64,000 nt of DNA from Candidatus Nanohalococcus occultus. GTDB taxonomy: Archaea > Nanohalarchaeota > Nanosalinia > Nanosalinales > Nanosalinaceae. The position numbers and the translations under genes were made by a program. The stretch covers positions 124,001-188,000 of the forward strand of contig NZ_CP104395.1 of the NCBI RefSeq assembly GCF_029207735.1, written 5' to 3'. Every line of letters begins with the position of its first letter. Within the stretch, counting starts at the first letter, position 1. Shown here in pieces: positions 55,742 through 63,773 of the stretch. The notes below the pieces were generated by a model, which saw only the letters and a program-made list of their open reading frames with translations, ran no database searches and was not told the origin of the DNA.

Positions 55742-57751
55742 ATGTGTGGCATAGCAGGAGCGAAAAACAAACAGGCTGTAGAAAACACTGTTGAACACTT
55801 AAAGCACAGAGGTAGCTCCTGTAAGGTAAAAGAGTACGGAGAGTTCTCACTCGCACACGTACTTCACTCTATAGTCGGAGAAGTCGAACAACCGCTGAGA
55901 GAAGACGGCATAATATCAGCTAACTGCGAAATATACAACTGGAAGGATTTAAACGAAAAATACGGCTGGGAAACAGAAAATGATGCTCAAACATTGTTGA
56001 AACTACTAGAGAAAAAAGGAGTATCTGCTTTAGAAGAACTTGATGGCATATACGCATTCGCATACTTCAAAGACGGCGAACTGATTCTGGCCAGAGACAA
56101 GCTCGGTATGAACCCTATCTGGTACGCTGAAACTGGCGAAGACTTTGTTTTCGCCTCGGAAAAGCAAGCCTTGGAAAAGGAGGATTTCAAGCCCAGAGAG
56201 CTTCATCCGCGCAGAATACTGAAATATAACTTGGAAACCGGGGAAGTCTGTTTTGAGAACCGAGAGTTCTTCGAGATCGATGTAGACGAATCCAAGGAAC
56301 TCGAGGAGGCCGCAGAGGAGGTCAAAGAACTTTTCGTTGAAGCAGTGGAAAAGCGGGTTCCGGATACAGATCTGGCGCTGCTTTTCTCAGGCGGAGTGGA
56401 TTCGACTATGGTCGCGGCCGCTCTACAGGAACTGGACGTTGAATTTACCTGCTACACTTCAGGAATACAGCACGGTAACGTAAACGCCCCTAGAGACATG
56501 GAATGGGCTAAGAAAGTCGCCGAAGAGATGGATCTTGAGTTAGAAAGCTATGAGGCTTCACTGGAGGAGGTAGAAACTGAGCTGCCGAAGATAACAGACT
56601 GGATTTCAAGCACTTCGGTGGTGAAAAGCGGCGTCGCACTTCCTTTCCACCTGGCCTTACGACGAAACTCTTACGGAGTTTCTGGAGCCGCAGAAGATCC
56701 AGGATCTTCAACGTGCGGAGATGAAAAAGTGGTTATGACTGGTCTTGGCTCCGAACAGCTCTATGCTGGCTACCACCGACACCAGGGATATCTCAACAAA
56801 GAGTGTCTCTCCGGACTTCGTTCCTTGTTCGAAAACGATCTTTACAGGGACAACGTCGTGTCTTTCAGGAACGGATACGAGCTTCGCGCACCTTTCCTTG
56901 ACCACGAGCTTATAGAACACGCATTAACGCTTCCAGAGGGGTTTAAGGTAAAAGACGAGTACAGGAAATACGTTGTTAGGCTGGCAGCTGAAAAACTCGG
57001 TGTGCCGGAAGAGGTCGCATGGCGAGGCAAGACTGCGGCCCAGTACGGCAGCAATTTTGACAAGGCAATCTCCCGGCTCGCTAAAAACAAAGGATTCGAT
57101 CACAAACAGGGATATCTCAACAGCTTTCGTTCGAAGGAAAACAATCGGCTTGCCGCGCTGACCTCCGGTGGAAAGGATTCGAACGCAGCGCTTTACAGGG
57201 CAGCCAGACGAAATAATGAGATTAGCTGTCTTGTAAATCTTTCAAGCGGTAACAAGGAAAGCTACATGTTTGACGCCCGTAAAACCTCCGAAGAAATGGA
57301 AAGACAGTCGGAGATAACTGGTTCGCCGCTCCTTGTTCAGCAAACCGATGGGGAAAAGGAAAAAGAACTACAGGATCTCGAAAAAGCTCTTGGAAAAGCT
57401 ATAGAACAGTACGACGTGGAAGGCGTGATCGCAGGTGCGATAGCTTCAACTTACCAGCGTGATCGGGTTGAGAAAGTCGCTGAACGTCTCGGATTAAAGG
57501 TATTTGCTCCGCTCTGGCAGGAAAATCAGGAAAACTACATGCGTTGGCTTGTAAGAGAGGGCTTCGGAGTACAGATAACCCATGTCGCGGCCCGCGGACT
57601 TGAGGAAAACTGGATTGGAACTGTAATCGATGAAGAAAACGTAGAGGAGCTGATAGATCTATCACGGGAATATGGGTTTAACGCGGCCGGTGAAGGAGGA
57701 GAGTATGAAACAAGGGTCAAAAACTTCCCGAAGTCTATAACTGGTCTCTAA
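55742..57751 (+). CDS. Fusion of asparagine-synthetase-like protein and diphthine-ammonia ligase (Dph6)
   Basis: 669 residues in three parts. Residues 1 to about 175: class II glutamine amidotransferase with nucleophile Cys2 (MCGIAG) and NCEIYNW. About 195-450: asparagine-synthetase ATP pyrophosphatase with FSGGVDST (215-222), but the usual GADELFGGY reads GSEQLYAGYHRH, closer to the ASNSD1-like group. About 468-669: Dph6, with SGGKDS (475-480) and AAGEGGEYET (648-657). Dph6 converts diphthine on EF-2 to diphthamide with ATP and ammonia. The fused amidotransferase could supply that ammonia from glutamine; this is inference. EF-2 with the target His is in the same window. Confidence 0.9.
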   Translation: MCGIAGAKNKQAVENTVEHLKHRGSSCKVKEYGEFSLAHVLHSIVGEVEQPLREDGIISANCEIYNWKDLNEKYGWETENDAQTLLKLLEKKGVSALEELDGIYAFAYFKDGELILARDKLGMNPIWYAETGEDFVFASEKQALEKEDFKPRELHPRRILKYNLETGEVCFENREFFEIDVDESKELEEAAEEVKELFVEAVEKRVPDTDLALLFSGGVDSTMVAAALQELDVEFTCYTSGIQHGNVNAPRDMEWAKKVAEEMDLELESYEASLEEVETELPKITDWISSTSVVKSGVALPFHLALRRNSYGVSGAAEDPGSSTCGDEKVVMTGLGSEQLYAGYHRHQGYLNKECLSGLRSLFENDLYRDNVVSFRNGYELRAPFLDHELIEHALTLPEGFKVKDEYRKYVVRLAAEKLGVPEEVAWRGKTAAQYGSNFDKAISRLAKNKGFDHKQGYLNSFRSKENNRLAALTSGGKDSNAALYRAARRNNEISCLVNLSSGNKESYMFDARKTSEEMERQSEITGSPLLVQQTDGEKEKELQDLEKALGKAIEQYDVEGVIAGAIASTYQRDRVEKVAERLGLKVFAPLWQENQENYMRWLVREGFGVQITHVAARGLEENWIGTVIDEENVEELIDLSREYGFNAAGEGGEYETRVKNFPKSITGL

Positions 57752-58106
57752 TACTTCTTTTCAGCTCTTTCATGTCGGAAGAAGGAAATCTTTTCGAACT
57801 CATATGATTGAAACTTGCTCTAAAGCTTTCGTTCTCAAATTTAATGCTGTCATACATTTCATCGATGTCGAGACTGGCTGAAAGCCGGTTTCCTGCTATT
57901 TCAGGGGACAGGCCGTAATGTAACTTTGTTTTCTCCAGGTTCCATCTTATGGTGTCGCCGTAGACCTCATTTTCCAGCTGGTAAGAGTTTTCCTCGGCGA
58001 ACTCGGTTAGTCCGTCATGGAACTTGTTTAAAAACTCCTCATCGGCAGTGTAAACGCCATCGAGTTCGAGTTCATACGGGTTTAGAATAGATCCGATTAT
58101 GCTCAT
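57735..58106 (-). CDS. Hypothetical protein, 123 aa
   Basis: Soluble acidic protein, no family recognised. NPYELELDGVYTADEEFLNKF at the N terminus, a middle TIRWNLEKTKLHYG, and a basic end (SSKRFPSSDMKELKRSIRDQL). Convergent with the Dph6 fusion, overlapping by 17 bp. Composition supports a real gene. Confidence 0.6.
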   Translation of the reverse strand: MSIIGSILNPYELELDGVYTADEEFLNKFHDGLTEFAEENSYQLENEVYGDTIRWNLEKTKLHYGLSPEIAGNRLSASLDIDEMYDSIKFENESFRASFNHMSSKRFPSSDMKELKRSIRDQL

Positions 58107-58211
58107 ATACTCGTCTTTGTTTCCTAGATATACTAGTTTTGTTAGTAAACTCTATCGTATTACCGAAAAATTGGATAAAAAATACATTGAAAGCTGTCCG
58201 TTTTTCTCCAT

Positions 58212-58688
58212 CTAAATCAGTATTGTAAGTAAAAAAGCAACCAGAATCGAAGCTGTAAGCATTGCTTGGATTAAAGCCGATCCTAGAACTCCTAAAGTCG
58301 AGTAAGCACTGGCCTTCAAACTTCTATTGGAATCGCCGTGGATAAGATACTCTCTGAGAAAAACTGTGGCTGCTACCGCTATAGCTAGGCCTATAGGGCC
58401 TCCAAGGAAGATAAAGCCGAAAACGCCTGCGATCCCTGCCATTAAACTGGTTGTGTTCGAAGCACCTCCTGCTTTCGCAGCGATCGAACCGGCAAACCAG
58501 TCGGTTAAAAGAGCAAACAAGCCTGTTAAAAGACCGAAAACACTGAAAAGCAAACTTACTTCCTTTGATTCATACATGTAGAGTAAAACTCCGATTATCG
58601 AGAACAGGGCGCCTGGAGCCATCGGCACTATGCTTCCAACTACTCCTGCTATAAGAAGCACGATAACCGCGATGGTGACAGGTTCCAT
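58212..58688 (-). CDS. DUF456 family membrane protein
   Basis: 158 residues with four or five membrane helices. The start GVVGSIVPMAPGALFSIIGVLLY and GGPIGLAIAVAATVFLREYL (two pieces) match DUF456, a small membrane family of unknown role with an inverted glycine-rich repeat. Immediately downstream of the tRNA-Lys gene on the same strand (5 bp apart). Confidence 0.8.
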   Translation of the reverse strand: MEPVTIAVIVLLIAGVVGSIVPMAPGALFSIIGVLLYMYESKEVSLLFSVFGLLTGLFALLTDWFAGSIAAKAGGASNTTSLMAGIAGVFGFIFLGGPIGLAIAVAATVFLREYLIHGDSNRSLKASAYSTLGVLGSALIQAMLTASILVAFLLTILI

Positions 58689-58693
58689 TGAAT

Positions 58694-58839
58694 GGGCCAG
58701 ACGGGATTTGAACCCGCGACCACTTGGTAACTCTACTGTGCTTGGTTAACTGAAAGCCATTCGAAGAATGGGTTATTGCGTGTTAACCGAGCATAACCAG
58801 TTAAGAGCCAAGCGCTCTGCCAGACTGAGCTACCGGCCC
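58694..58839 (-). tRNA. tRNA-Lys (CTT) with a 73-nt intron
   Basis: Acceptor GGGCCGG pairs with CTGGCCC (one G-T). D arm GCTC/GAGC, T arm GCGGGTTCAAATCCCGT. The anticodon stem CTTGG/CCAAG encloses CTCTTAA once the intron is removed, giving anticodon CTT (lysine). The intron sits after position 37, the canonical archaeal site. Mature length 73 nt. No CCA encoded. Needs EndA and RtcB, both encoded in this window. Confidence 0.93.
58729..58801 (-). other. Structured intron of tRNA-Lys(CTT)
   Basis: 73 nt at position 37/38. Internally TGCTCGGTTAAC pairs with GTTAACCAAGCA (11 of 12 positions) to form a long stem. Inside it lies a further hairpin, CCATTCTTCGAATGG. The ends (CTCTTA/ACTGG and GAGTT/ACCAAG) can form the bulge-helix-bulge cut by EndA. 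Exact ends may shift by one base because A occurs on both sides. Confidence 0.8.
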
Positions 58840-58887
58840 GCTGTATTACAGTTAATGATACGAAAGGATTTTAAGTACGAACATTGG

Positions 58888-59247
58888 CTAGAAACGGATG
58901 CTGTTTCTTTGACCGACTATCTCCGGATCAGGCTTCACCATCTGGTAGGAATCGTCTTTGACCTCTGCGAAACGACCGCATTCAGGACAGTTCATGTATC
59001 CGGGGTGATCTTCCTTGACAACCTGCTGGTTTCCGCAGCTACAGTTTAACTGGGATTCCATCGATTCGACATCCAGGTGTACGTGTTCTAGAATTGTTCC
59101 GCGTGAAAAGTACTCGAAAAGCGTCTGGAAGGTTTGAGGTTCACAGAGATTAGAGTTAAGTCTAATCCTAGCATAATCGTTCGTAGAGATCCTGGAGAGA
59201 TCCTGCATTACATTGATTAATACGTTGCCGACTTTTTCTTTTTGCAC
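58888..59247 (-). CDS. HypA-like zinc-ribbon protein
   Basis: 119 residues. The C-terminal half fits HypA nickel chaperones: CSCGNQQVV then MNCPECGRFAEV form a four-cysteine zinc ribbon (Cys69, 71, 87, 90). The N terminus lacks the MHE that binds nickel in true HypA, and no hydrogenase or urease gene is near. So it may be a zinc protein with another role, or an aIF2beta-like ribbon. Start is GTG. A TATA-like CTTAAATAAAG is about 60-70 bases upstream. Confidence 0.65.
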   Translation of the reverse strand: MQKEKVGNVLINVMQDLSRISTNDYARIRLNSNLCEPQTFQTLFEYFSRGTILEHVHLDVESMESQLNCSCGNQQVVKEDHPGYMNCPECGRFAEVKDDSYQMVKPDPEIVGQRNSIRF

Positions 59248-59346
59248 TGTCTATACCTCATTATCTCTCCCTCTCCCACTACATTAATCGGTGGAAACTC
59301 CGCCTTTATTTAAGTTACTGAACTTTTCCGAACCGGTCAGGACTGT

Positions 59347-59859
59347 TCACGAGAACTTTTTAATCCAATCTAAAACCTCTGTGTAGCTTTCAAAGACAAT
59401 CAGTATCAAAGAAACTGAAAGAACACTTAAATTACCTAAGAAGGATGTTTCAGAGAAAACGCCGACTGAATAAAACCCTGTTGCTGGATAAAGTACAGCT
59501 ATGCCTCTGAAACACAGTAAGTCCAGACTAAGATGAGATAAATGACCTGTCAAAGCACTTTTGGCCGTTGAACTCCGCTCCGAAATAACATAGGCGATAA
59601 CTCCAAGCCCAAGTCCAACCAGAACCGAGTGAGTGAAGCCGTTCCGGACTATCGGGTAGGCAAAAGTGAAAATGCGATCTATATCCGGCAAAACTGAGAA
59701 GATCATCACGGTTCCGATCCGGAGATCCAGGATTTTTCCGACAGCCAAGCCGAAAATCAGATGAGACAGCGCTATCACAAGACATGTTAACTTCTTCGGC
59801 TTCAAACAGAAATCTGTGCTGTGTTCCTTACTTCTCAAAAAGGAGAGTTCATACGACAA
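59347..59859 (-). CDS. YdjM-like membrane-bound metal-dependent hydrolase (DUF457)
   Basis: About 170 residues, four membrane helices. SHLIFGLAVG, LPDIDRIF, NGFTHSVLVG and GHLSHLSLDLL carry the scattered His/Asp residues typical of the LexA-binding-type, YdjM/DUF457 membrane hydrolase family. Substrate unknown. The frame begins with TTG; an internal GTG just before IALSHLIFG is an alternative start. Confidence 0.8.
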   Translation of the reverse strand: MSYELSFLRSKEHSTDFCLKPKKLTCLVIALSHLIFGLAVGKILDLRIGTVMIFSVLPDIDRIFTFAYPIVRNGFTHSVLVGLGLGVIAYVISERSSTAKSALTGHLSHLSLDLLCFRGIAVLYPATGFYSVGVFSETSFLGNLSVLSVSLILIVFESYTEVLDWIKKFS

Positions 59860-59931
59860 GAGAGCCTATTGGAAAAACGTGTTTTCTCAATCAAATAAGA
59901 TTTTAAGTTAAAAAATTGGGTTAATTAAGGT

Positions 59932-60483
59932 ATGGACTCAAGTTTAGCTAGAATACATGCTAGAATTTGCGGAGATGGTAATATCTCAAAATATGAGTCG
60001 TCTGAGCCGGACAGGAACAGAAGAGCAGAGGTTGTATACACAAATTATGATGATCGCAATATTAGAGAGTTTAGAGAGGATTTAAACTCGAAATTTGGTG
60101 TAAAGGGTTCGGTATATCAAGATAGAATTATGGTGAGGTCTCTCAGGGTTGTTAAGGAACTTGAGGATCGATTCGGTACTTTTGGCTCTAAATCTTTTGA
60201 GTTGCCTGAGGAGCTGTTTAAAGCTTCGAAAGAGGTGAAGTTTCAGTGGATTAGGGCTTTCATAAGAGATGAAGGCTATCACGATGAGTCTAACGACAGA
60301 CTGCGAATTAAATTGATGAATCGATCTGCGCTTGGGGAAATAAAAGCTCTCTTGGCTGATCTTGGTATTTGCGCCCATATTACCGGACCTAACTGCGATG
60401 ATTCCTTTTATCTTACAGTTTCCGAACTCTCTTCATTTAGCAGGCTCCTTGATGTGGTCGAGAACAAGCGGAAGGTTAAGTGA
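59932..60483 (+). CDS. Free-standing LAGLIDADG homing-endonuclease-like protein
   Basis: 183 residues with two LAGLIDADG-type motifs: LARIHARICGDG (5-16) and QWIRAFIRDEG (105-115), each with the acidic residue that binds metal and coordinates cleavage (Asp15, Asp113 or Glu114). No splicing blocks, so not an intein, and no flanking intron was seen. Lys/Arg-rich and A/T-rich, unlike its neighbours, suggesting transfer. A promoter-like GATTTTAAG lies about 30-35 bases upstream. Its stop is two bases from tRNA-iMet on the opposite strand. Confidence 0.8.
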   Translation: MDSSLARIHARICGDGNISKYESSEPDRNRRAEVVYTNYDDRNIREFREDLNSKFGVKGSVYQDRIMVRSLRVVKELEDRFGTFGSKSFELPEELFKASKEVKFQWIRAFIRDEGYHDESNDRLRIKLMNRSALGEIKALLADLGICAHITGPNCDDSFYLTVSELSSFSRLLDVVENKRKVK

Positions 60484-60485
60484 AT

Positions 60486-60559
60486 AGCGGGGCATGGATT
60501 TGAACCACGGACCTCCGGGTTATGAGCCCGACGAGCACTCCTGGCTGCTCCACCCCGCT
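60486..60559 (-). tRNA. Initiator tRNA-Met (CAT)
   Basis: 74 nt. Acceptor AGCGGGG pairs with CCCCGCT, with the A1-T72 pair typical of archaeal initiators. The anticodon stem ends in GGG/CCC around CTCATAA (anticodon CAT), the three-GC initiator signature. T arm TGGTTCAAATCCA. No intron and no encoded CCA. Confidence 0.95.
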
Positions 60560-60624
60560 TCCGTCTATGAACAGTACCAGTAGTGGAATCTTTTAAACAC
60601 TGGACTCGGATTTTTTGCTTACTG

Positions 60625-61287
60625 ATGCCGACTATTCTAGGAATTGATGAAGCAGGACGAGGACCGGTAATCGGCTCGATGTTCATAGGAGGGTTTAAAA
60701 TCGACCAGTCGAAGCTAGAAGAGTTGGAAAATCTCGGAGTAAAGGACTCGAAGAAGCTTAGCGATAAAAAACGTGAGAGACTGGCGGATGAGCTACGTGA
60801 GTTCGGCGAGCCGTTCCTGAAGGAGATCACAGCCGATCAGATCGATGAGCTTCGAGAAGTCATGACTCTCAACGAAATCGAGATCAAGGGATTTATAGAG
60901 GTTATCAAACAGTCTGATGCTGATAAAGTGGTTTTGGATCTGCCGGAGCCGAACGCTGAGCGTTTTGTCAACAAGCTGAAAGCAGAGCTGCCGGAAAAGT
61001 ATGGAAGCCGGGAGTTCGTGGCTGAACACGGTGCGGACGATGAGTACCCGATTGTTTCCGCGGCATCGATTATCGCTAAGTCTGCTAGGGAAACTCACAT
61101 CGAGGAGCTACACAAAAAGTATGGATACGACTTTAAATCCGGTTATCCGCATGATAAGCCTACCAGAGAGTTTTTGAAAGACTTTTTGGAGGAGAACGGA
61201 GAGCTGCCGCCTGAAACCCGTCGGTCCTGGAGTACGGCCGATAAGATAATCAAAGAGGTAGATCAGAGCGGTCTCGGAGATTTCTGA
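60625..61287 (+). CDS. rnhB: Ribonuclease HII
   Basis: Removes RNA from RNA-DNA hybrids. ILGIDEAGRGPVIG provides the first catalytic Asp-Glu (Asp8, Glu9), VKDSKKLSDKKRERL and ASIIAKSARETHIEEL complete the family signature, with FKSGYPHDKPTREFL near the end. 220 residues from the ATG at 60625; a longer frame to 60583 overlaps the tRNA promoter and is rejected. A TATA-like TTTTAAACA at about 60590-60598 suggests leaderless transcription. Confidence 0.96.
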   Translation: MPTILGIDEAGRGPVIGSMFIGGFKIDQSKLEELENLGVKDSKKLSDKKRERLADELREFGEPFLKEITADQIDELREVMTLNEIEIKGFIEVIKQSDADKVVLDLPEPNAERFVNKLKAELPEKYGSREFVAEHGADDEYPIVSAASIIAKSARETHIEELHKKYGYDFKSGYPHDKPTREFLKDFLEENGELPPETRRSWSTADKIIKEVDQSGLGDF

Positions 61288-61359
61288 GGCTTTCTGTTTT
61301 GGACCGGTGCGGTTGCCGGATCCGCAGCTAAATAAGGTTCTGGTGTTGAACTGAAGAAT

Positions 61360-61899
61360 ATGTTCGAAGGAAAACTCTACAGCTCAGGAGTCAAGGTATT
61401 CGACGAGGATCAGGCCGAACAAATCCATGAAGACTATTACTACGGTAAGTTTCTGGAGAACGGGGATCTACATCTTTCTCCAAGTGAGGCAATGCACTTG
61501 GTTGACCGCGAGGAAATTGTAATAGAGAAAAACGGCGATGAACTGTCTAGAGATGAGCTTTACGATGAGTTCGAGGCGATTGACGAAGAGTTCGGTTACA
61601 AGTATCCGGTCTACAGTGATCTACGGGAGCGGGGACTGATCGTGAAAAGCGGTTTCAAGTTCGGCTCGCATTTCCGGGTCTACGAACGCGGAGTCAATCC
61701 CTACACTGGCGGGAAAAAACAGCAGAGCCAGCACACCAAGTACGTGGTACATGCCGTACCTGAGAACCATACGATGAGCTTCCAGGAAATGTCCCGAGCA
61801 GTCCGTCTCGCCCAGAACATCCGCGCATCAATGCTTTGGGGAGTAGTCGACTCCGAGGAAGGCGTTACTTACTACGAGGTCGAACACACTAGTCTCTAA
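61360..61899 (+). CDS. endA: tRNA-splicing endonuclease subunit, catalytic Lys replaced
   Basis: 179 residues, the size of the homotetrameric archaeal enzyme. YSDLRERGLIVKSGFKFGS and HFRVYERG carry the catalytic Tyr (Tyr108), and SQHTKYVVHAV the His (His125). The third residue, Lys in the family segment SVRKKLL, aligns with NIRASML, so Ala156 replaces it. Numbering agrees with the M. jannaschii enzyme as I recall it. Either a second subunit supplies Lys or cleavage works without it. Cuts introns such as the one in tRNA-Lys at 58694. Confidence 0.9.
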   Translation: MFEGKLYSSGVKVFDEDQAEQIHEDYYYGKFLENGDLHLSPSEAMHLVDREEIVIEKNGDELSRDELYDEFEAIDEEFGYKYPVYSDLRERGLIVKSGFKFGSHFRVYERGVNPYTGGKKQQSQHTKYVVHAVPENHTMSFQEMSRAVRLAQNIRASMLWGVVDSEEGVTYYEVEHTSL

Positions 61900-62291
61900 C
61901 GTAAGTCTATGTCGAAATCATCGTTTTCCTCAATGTTTTTCATACCGCTAAAATCGGTGTCATGGAAGTTATCTGGTAAAACTCTGACGTGAACGGTATC
62001 TCCCTCGTAACTGCGGTGTGAATCCAGATCGCTTTCCATTATGGCTCTGAACTTTCCGATTCCAGCACTTGAGATCTTTTCATGAGTCTCGACGTTGATA
62101 TTGAAACCAGGATCCCGATCCTCCATAACGGTCCCTACACCATACATGTCTGCGTCATATTGGCAAGTAGCTTCATTTAATCTCAACGTAGGCGCGGTGT
62201 AATCTTCCTGTGGCTGTGAGTTATCTACGTATGCAGAGATTACATTCTGCCCTCCTGCGAAGTTAAACATTGTAGGGTCGTCAATCGACAT
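61896..62291 (-). CDS. Hypothetical acidic protein, 131 aa
   Basis: Very acidic soluble protein, no family recognised. NFAGGQNVISAYVDNSQPQED at the start, a middle CQYDADMYGVGTV, HVRVLPDNFHD near the end. Probably beta-rich. Convergent with endA, overlapping four bases. Confidence 0.6.
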   Translation of the reverse strand: MSIDDPTMFNFAGGQNVISAYVDNSQPQEDYTAPTLRLNEATCQYDADMYGVGTVMEDRDPGFNINVETHEKISSAGIGKFRAIMESDLDSHRSYEGDTVHVRVLPDNFHDTDFSGMKNIEENDDFDIDLR

Positions 62292-62322
62292 AGGTGTTCT
62301 TATCAGCCGGTTTTAAAAAGCT

Positions 62323-62790
62323 TTACGGCTTTAGAGGGTTTTTCTTCGCATCTACTTGTTTTTCGATCAGTTCTCCGATGTAATCTACCTTCACGGTCTC
62401 GTCTACCAGTGATTTCCGATTCTCACAGTAGTTTTTACTACATACAATTGCGTTGACGGTTCCGGGCCGGGTTAAGCGGTACTTGAACTCTAGAACGGTC
62501 TCTATGCTTCCGCAGCTTGAATGTAGGATTGCAGGTATCTTGTTTCTGAGTCTGGCAACGCATCCTTCCTCAACTTTCTGGCTAAGACCTCTGGGATCCA
62601 CCCATATCCTGTTTTCCTGGCGGGAGGCGTACTCATCTACTGTTAGTCTGAAAGAGTTTTCCTGGGAAACCGGTTCTATGAATGATTTGGCTCTCTCAGT
62701 CGCCCTGTAGTTGGACTGTGATCTCTCAGGACGCCAGATGTAGACTTCTTGTCCATTTGAAATTACGACAGTCTCTCCCTCGAACCCCAT
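62323..62790 (-). CDS. Hypothetical protein, 155 aa
   Basis: No family recognised. VVISNGQEVYIWRPERS opening, cysteines at CVARLRNK, SSCGS and CSKNYCEN that could bind metal or form disulfides, and a basic C terminus. No membrane segment. Transcribed towards the 131-residue gene, 32 bp apart; the two may be cotranscribed. Confidence 0.6.
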   Translation of the reverse strand: MGFEGETVVISNGQEVYIWRPERSQSNYRATERAKSFIEPVSQENSFRLTVDEYASRQENRIWVDPRGLSQKVEEGCVARLRNKIPAILHSSCGSIETVLEFKYRLTRPGTVNAIVCSKNYCENRKSLVDETVKVDYIGELIEKQVDAKKNPLKP

Positions 62791-62825
62791 AAACTGTTAT
62801 AGGTGTTTCAGCGTTGATATATCTA

Positions 62826-63773
62826 TCAGCCAAACAGTTCTAAAACGCCGGGTTTCGACCTATACTTGTCTCGGAGCTTTCTGCCGAAGTATACTCCACA
62901 GAGTAGCCCTGTCAGGTGCGCCGAGGAAGCAAAATTCCCGATTACAGGCAGCGGCATACCCATCAGATTGGTTGTAAGATTCAATGCCTCGAATCCGGTA
63001 AAGATATACAGCGCGTTCTTGATCTTCATCGGTATGAAAAAGTACAGTAAAACTTCGGCATCAGGATAGAGAACCGCGACCGCTGCGAAAACCGCTACAA
63101 CTGCGCCTGAAGCTCCAACGGCCGGACTCAGAGTTGGAAAACTATTCATGAGAGGGCCGTGAGCGTAAAACATTAGGTTTCTGAAAACAATGTATCCTAT
63201 GCTCGCTATGAATCCGGAAACGATGTAAAACTTTGTTAGGTCCGTACTTCCGATCTTTCTCTCTAGGACGGTGCCGAAAAAGTAAAATGTTACCATGTTC
63301 GCGAAAATATGGAACATCCCGTTGTGTGTTATCATGACGGTGAACATGCTCCAAGGTTTTCCAAGAACTGTGCTGTCCAGAACCGGGCTGTAACCTGCCT
63401 GTATCGCCGCCTGGTTTGTCGCTTCCACAGCGGACTGGGTTAAAGCCGGTGAAAGATTCAAAAACTGTGTGTAGCCAGGTATCAGCTGTAGGAAAAATGA
63501 TACTACTGTAAATGCGATTATAGCCATCGTGGCGTTGTTTGTGATAGTTCTCTTGAGGTCTTTAGCTATTGAAGGCTTTCTAGGTCTCGATGAACGCGTG
63601 GTTGTGTCTTTTTCCACGAACCATTTGTCCTCCGACCCGCTCTTAGTCTTAGCTTCGTTAAGACCCTCGCAGTCATGGTTCTCCGGTAGCCTGTGTTCTG
63701 TACAGAACTTCTGTTCGCAGTAGCGGCACTTAAACGTCATCTCCTGTTTGCCGCATTTCGAACAGTTGGCCAT
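62826..63773 (-). CDS. Rhomboid intramembrane protease with N-terminal AN1 zinc finger
   Basis: 315 residues from the ATG at 63773. Residues 1-38 form an AN1-type zinc finger (CSKCGKQ, CRYCEQKFCTEH, HDC). A polar linker follows, then about six membrane helices with rhomboid landmarks: HIFANM, VGASGAV with catalytic Ser222, and SSAHLTG with catalytic His286. So the protease cleaves membrane proteins, with a cytoplasmic zinc finger that may bind ubiquitin-like or other partners. A longer upstream frame overlaps the promoter and is rejected. Confidence 0.92.
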   Translation of the reverse strand: MANCSKCGKQEMTFKCRYCEQKFCTEHRLPENHDCEGLNEAKTKSGSEDKWFVEKDTTTRSSRPRKPSIAKDLKRTITNNATMAIIAFTVVSFFLQLIPGYTQFLNLSPALTQSAVEATNQAAIQAGYSPVLDSTVLGKPWSMFTVMITHNGMFHIFANMVTFYFFGTVLERKIGSTDLTKFYIVSGFIASIGYIVFRNLMFYAHGPLMNSFPTLSPAVGASGAVVAVFAAVAVLYPDAEVLLYFFIPMKIKNALYIFTGFEALNLTTNLMGMPLPVIGNFASSAHLTGLLCGVYFGRKLRDKYRSKPGVLELFG

